Shown one piece after another: positions 5,553-6,733 of a stretch of 6,733 nt of DNA. Position numbers and translations under genes: made by a program. Position 1 is the stretch's first letter. Each line of letters opens with the position of its first letter. The notes below the pieces were generated by a model that was not told the DNA's origin, made no database searches, and was given only the letters and a program-made list of their open reading frames with translations. The stretch comes from an uncultured Collinsella sp. (GTDB lineage: Bacteria > Actinomycetota > Coriobacteriia > Coriobacteriales > Coriobacteriaceae). The stretch covers positions 1 to 6,733 of the forward strand of contig CABSMB010000074.1 of assembly GCA_902478705.1 (NCBI GenBank), given 5' to 3'.

Positions 5553-5576
5553 AAAAAGACAGCCCCTTTGTCACAT
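5547..5576. repeat. Degenerate palindromic repeat across the fusion-gene stop codon
   Basis: ATGTGAAAAAAG (5547-5558) and CCTTTGTCACAT (5565-5576) pair with two mismatches in the arms. The right arm shares CCCTTTGTCRCA with the element at 4503-4531. The TGA stop (5550-5552) is inside the left arm. Confidence 0.5.
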
Positions 5577-5578
5577 CC

Positions 5579-5646
5579 AAACCGTCACAACATTCGGCGA
5601 AAATCTCGAAATCGAGGAAAAGTGTCGAATGTTGTGACGGTTTTTT
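5579..5646 (+). terminator. Rho-independent terminator with nested hairpin
   Basis: A perfect 18-bp stem, AAACCGTCACAACATTCG (5579-5596) with its exact complement (5626-5643), followed by TTTTTT (5641-5646, partly within the stem). The 29-base loop contains a further CTCG-AAAT-CGAG hairpin (5605-5616). It lies 26 bases after the stop of the fusion gene and should end that transcript. Confidence 0.85.
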
Positions 5647-5681
5647 GTCCAAGGAATCGCTTCTCATCCAAAAAATCTCGC

Positions 5682-5687
5682 TTGACT
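5682..5687 (+). promoter_or_regulatory. Possible -35 element upstream of the DASS transporter gene
   Basis: TTGACT (5 of 6 to consensus), but no acceptable -10 lies 16-18 bases downstream (the sequence there is GCGCAAC-like). It is recorded because a promoter is needed between the preceding terminator and the transporter gene. Confidence 0.25.
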
Positions 5688-5712
5688 GTATTGCCACAAC
5701 ACAGCGCAACGT

Positions 5713-5743
5713 AAGGGGTGTCCGATAACGGGCGCCCCTTTTT
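5713..5743 (+). terminator. Terminator-like hairpin in the leader of the transporter gene
   Basis: AAGGGGTGTCCG (5713-5724), loop ATAA, CGGGCGCCCCTT (5729-5740): 12 pairs including two G-U, ending in TTTTT (5739-5743). No gene lies between it and the stronger terminator 70 bases upstream. It may be an attenuator in the leader of the transporter gene rather than a second terminator. GGGGTG of the 5' arm could also pair with CGCCCC at 5772-5777. Confidence 0.55.
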
Positions 5744-5796
5744 AAGCGGCAACGTGGCTGTGAATCCGGAGCGCCCCCAACAAGAAAGGTGGGGAG

Positions 5797-6733
5797 ATGG
5801 AAGCGGAAAAGAAGGCGTTTAAGATCACCAAGCGCGAAATTGGCTTTGTGCTGGGTATCGTTGTCTTTTTGCTGGTGAAGTTTCTTCCTTTGGCGGAGCT
5901 GAGCTCGACGGTCGAGCTCACGGTCGGCGGTCAGACCTGTCTGGCACTGACGCTCGCCACGGTGGTGTTCTGGGCATGCGGCGTGGCGCAGCCGGGCTTT
6001 GTGGGCCTGCTCTACTGCGCGCTGCTCGTTCTGTTCAAGGTGTGCGTGGACGACACGGGCGCCGCGAGCATCTCGGCGACGGTCGCCTCCACGTTTAGCT
6101 CGTGGACCAAGGCCACCATGTGGCTCGTCATCGGCGCCTACCTCATCGCCAGCGCGGTCAAGGAATCGGGCCTGGGCGAGCGTATCGCCTACGCGTTCAT
6201 GCTCAAGTTCGTGCGCGACGCCAAGTCGCTCATCATCTCGATCTTCGCGCTCACCTTTGTGCTGTCGCTGCTGATCCCGCATCCGTTCCCCCGCGCCTTC
6301 CTCATCCTCGCCGTCGTCTCGGTCATTGCCGAGTCTGCCGGCTACGGTGACGACGACAAGGGCAAGCTCGGCTTCCTCGTGTTTGCCGCTGCCGCCCCGG
6401 GCTCCATGTTCTTCCTGACGGGCGACTCCACGCTCAACCCGCTCGTTGCGCAGTACAGCGCCGAGGCTGGCGGCGCGAGCCCGTCCTTCGTCGACTGGTT
6501 CCTGTACATGAGCGTGCCCATGCTGGTCGCGCTGCTGTGCACCCTGTTCCTGGGCCTCTTCCTCTTTAAGCCCAGCAAGGAGCTCGTCTACGACCGCGAG
6601 CAGATCGTGGCCAAGCAGGCCGCGCTCGGCAAGCTCTCCGTCAAGGAAATCCGCACCATCGTGTGGCTCGTCATCGCCATCGCGCTGTGGCTCACCGTCT
6701 CGGGCGACTACATCGGCTGGGTCACTCTGGCCA
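5797..6733 (+). CDS. DASS/SLC13-type anion transporter, N-terminal part
   Basis: The first 312 codons of a membrane protein continuing past the right edge. After a short basic N-terminus (EAEKKAFKITKREIG) come repeated hydrophobic segments (about residues 15-32, 46-62, 66-86, 108-127, 146-175, 187-205, 233-262, 291-310). WLVIGAYLIASAVKESGLGERIA (about 109-131) and the TGDSTLNPLV segment (about 208-217) are characteristic of the divalent-anion:Na+ symporter family, which imports dicarboxylates, citrate or sulfate. The substrate cannot be chosen from this part. The ATG at 5797 follows AAAGGTGGGGAG. Full members are usually 450-520 residues, so roughly two thirds is present. Confidence 0.83.
   Translation, partial: MEAEKKAFKITKREIGFVLGIVVFLLVKFLPLAELSSTVELTVGGQTCLALTLATVVFWACGVAQPGFVGLLYCALLVLFKVCVDDTGAASISATVASTFSSWTKATMWLVIGAYLIASAVKESGLGERIAYAFMLKFVRDAKSLIISIFALTFVLSLLIPHPFPRAFLILAVVSVIAESAGYGDDDKGKLGFLVFAAAAPGSMFFLTGDSTLNPLVAQYSAEAGGASPSFVDWFLYMSVPMLVALLCTLFLGLFLFKPSKELVYDREQIVAKQAALGKLSVKEIRTIVWLVIAIALWLTVSGDYIGWVTLA

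Overview
The window looks like a chromosomal segment of a high-GC anaerobic actinobacterium, most likely a Coriobacteriia gut species such as Collinsella. This rests on G/C-rich third positions, on the protein families (TIGR04076, LMW phosphatase, DASS transporter) and on the number of short palindromic intergenic repeats. It is inference; no marker gene fixes the taxon.

Layout: (1) 1-734, minus strand: a MarR-type repressor followed, with an 8-base overlap, by the 5' part of an ABC exporter gene that runs off the left edge. A good sigma70-type promoter with an operator-like palindrome across its -10 lies at 783-818. (2) 835-1430, no protein gene: a 12-bp hairpin, a nested ~120-base foldback with several matched helices, a small hairpin, and a MITE-like element with perfect 26-bp inverted ends. 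(3) 1431-2577, plus strand: pyridoxamine kinase translationally coupled to a small Cys-rich TIGR04076 protein. (4) 2580-2672: three copies of an 18-bp unit between convergent genes. (5) 2710-4443, minus strand: an MFS efflux-type transporter followed by a low-molecular-weight protein-tyrosine phosphatase. (6) 4605-5552, plus strand, divergent from the MFS gene: an unusual two-domain protein joining an N-terminal LpdD-like (prenylated-flavin chaperone-like) domain to a C-terminal type-1 isopentenyl-diphosphate isomerase/Nudix domain. Related degenerate palindromes sit at its promoter and across its stop codon, and a strong terminator follows. (7) 5713-6733, plus strand: a leader with a terminator-like hairpin, then the first ~312 codons of a DASS/SLC13-type anion transporter that runs off the right edge.

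The most interesting locus is the fusion gene. The prenyl donor for prenylated FMN is dimethylallyl (mono)phosphate, and IDI-type enzymes act on IPP/DMAPP, so joining the two domains suggests a protein tying C5-prenyl supply to UbiX/UbiD-type cofactor maturation. The IDI domain keeps the metal ligands, the catalytic Glu, and the active-site Tyr and Trp, but has Ala at the position of the catalytic Cys (Cys67 of E. coli Idi). It may therefore not be an ordinary isomerase. The remaining genes are ordinary family members, and most other novelty is in the intergenic repeats.
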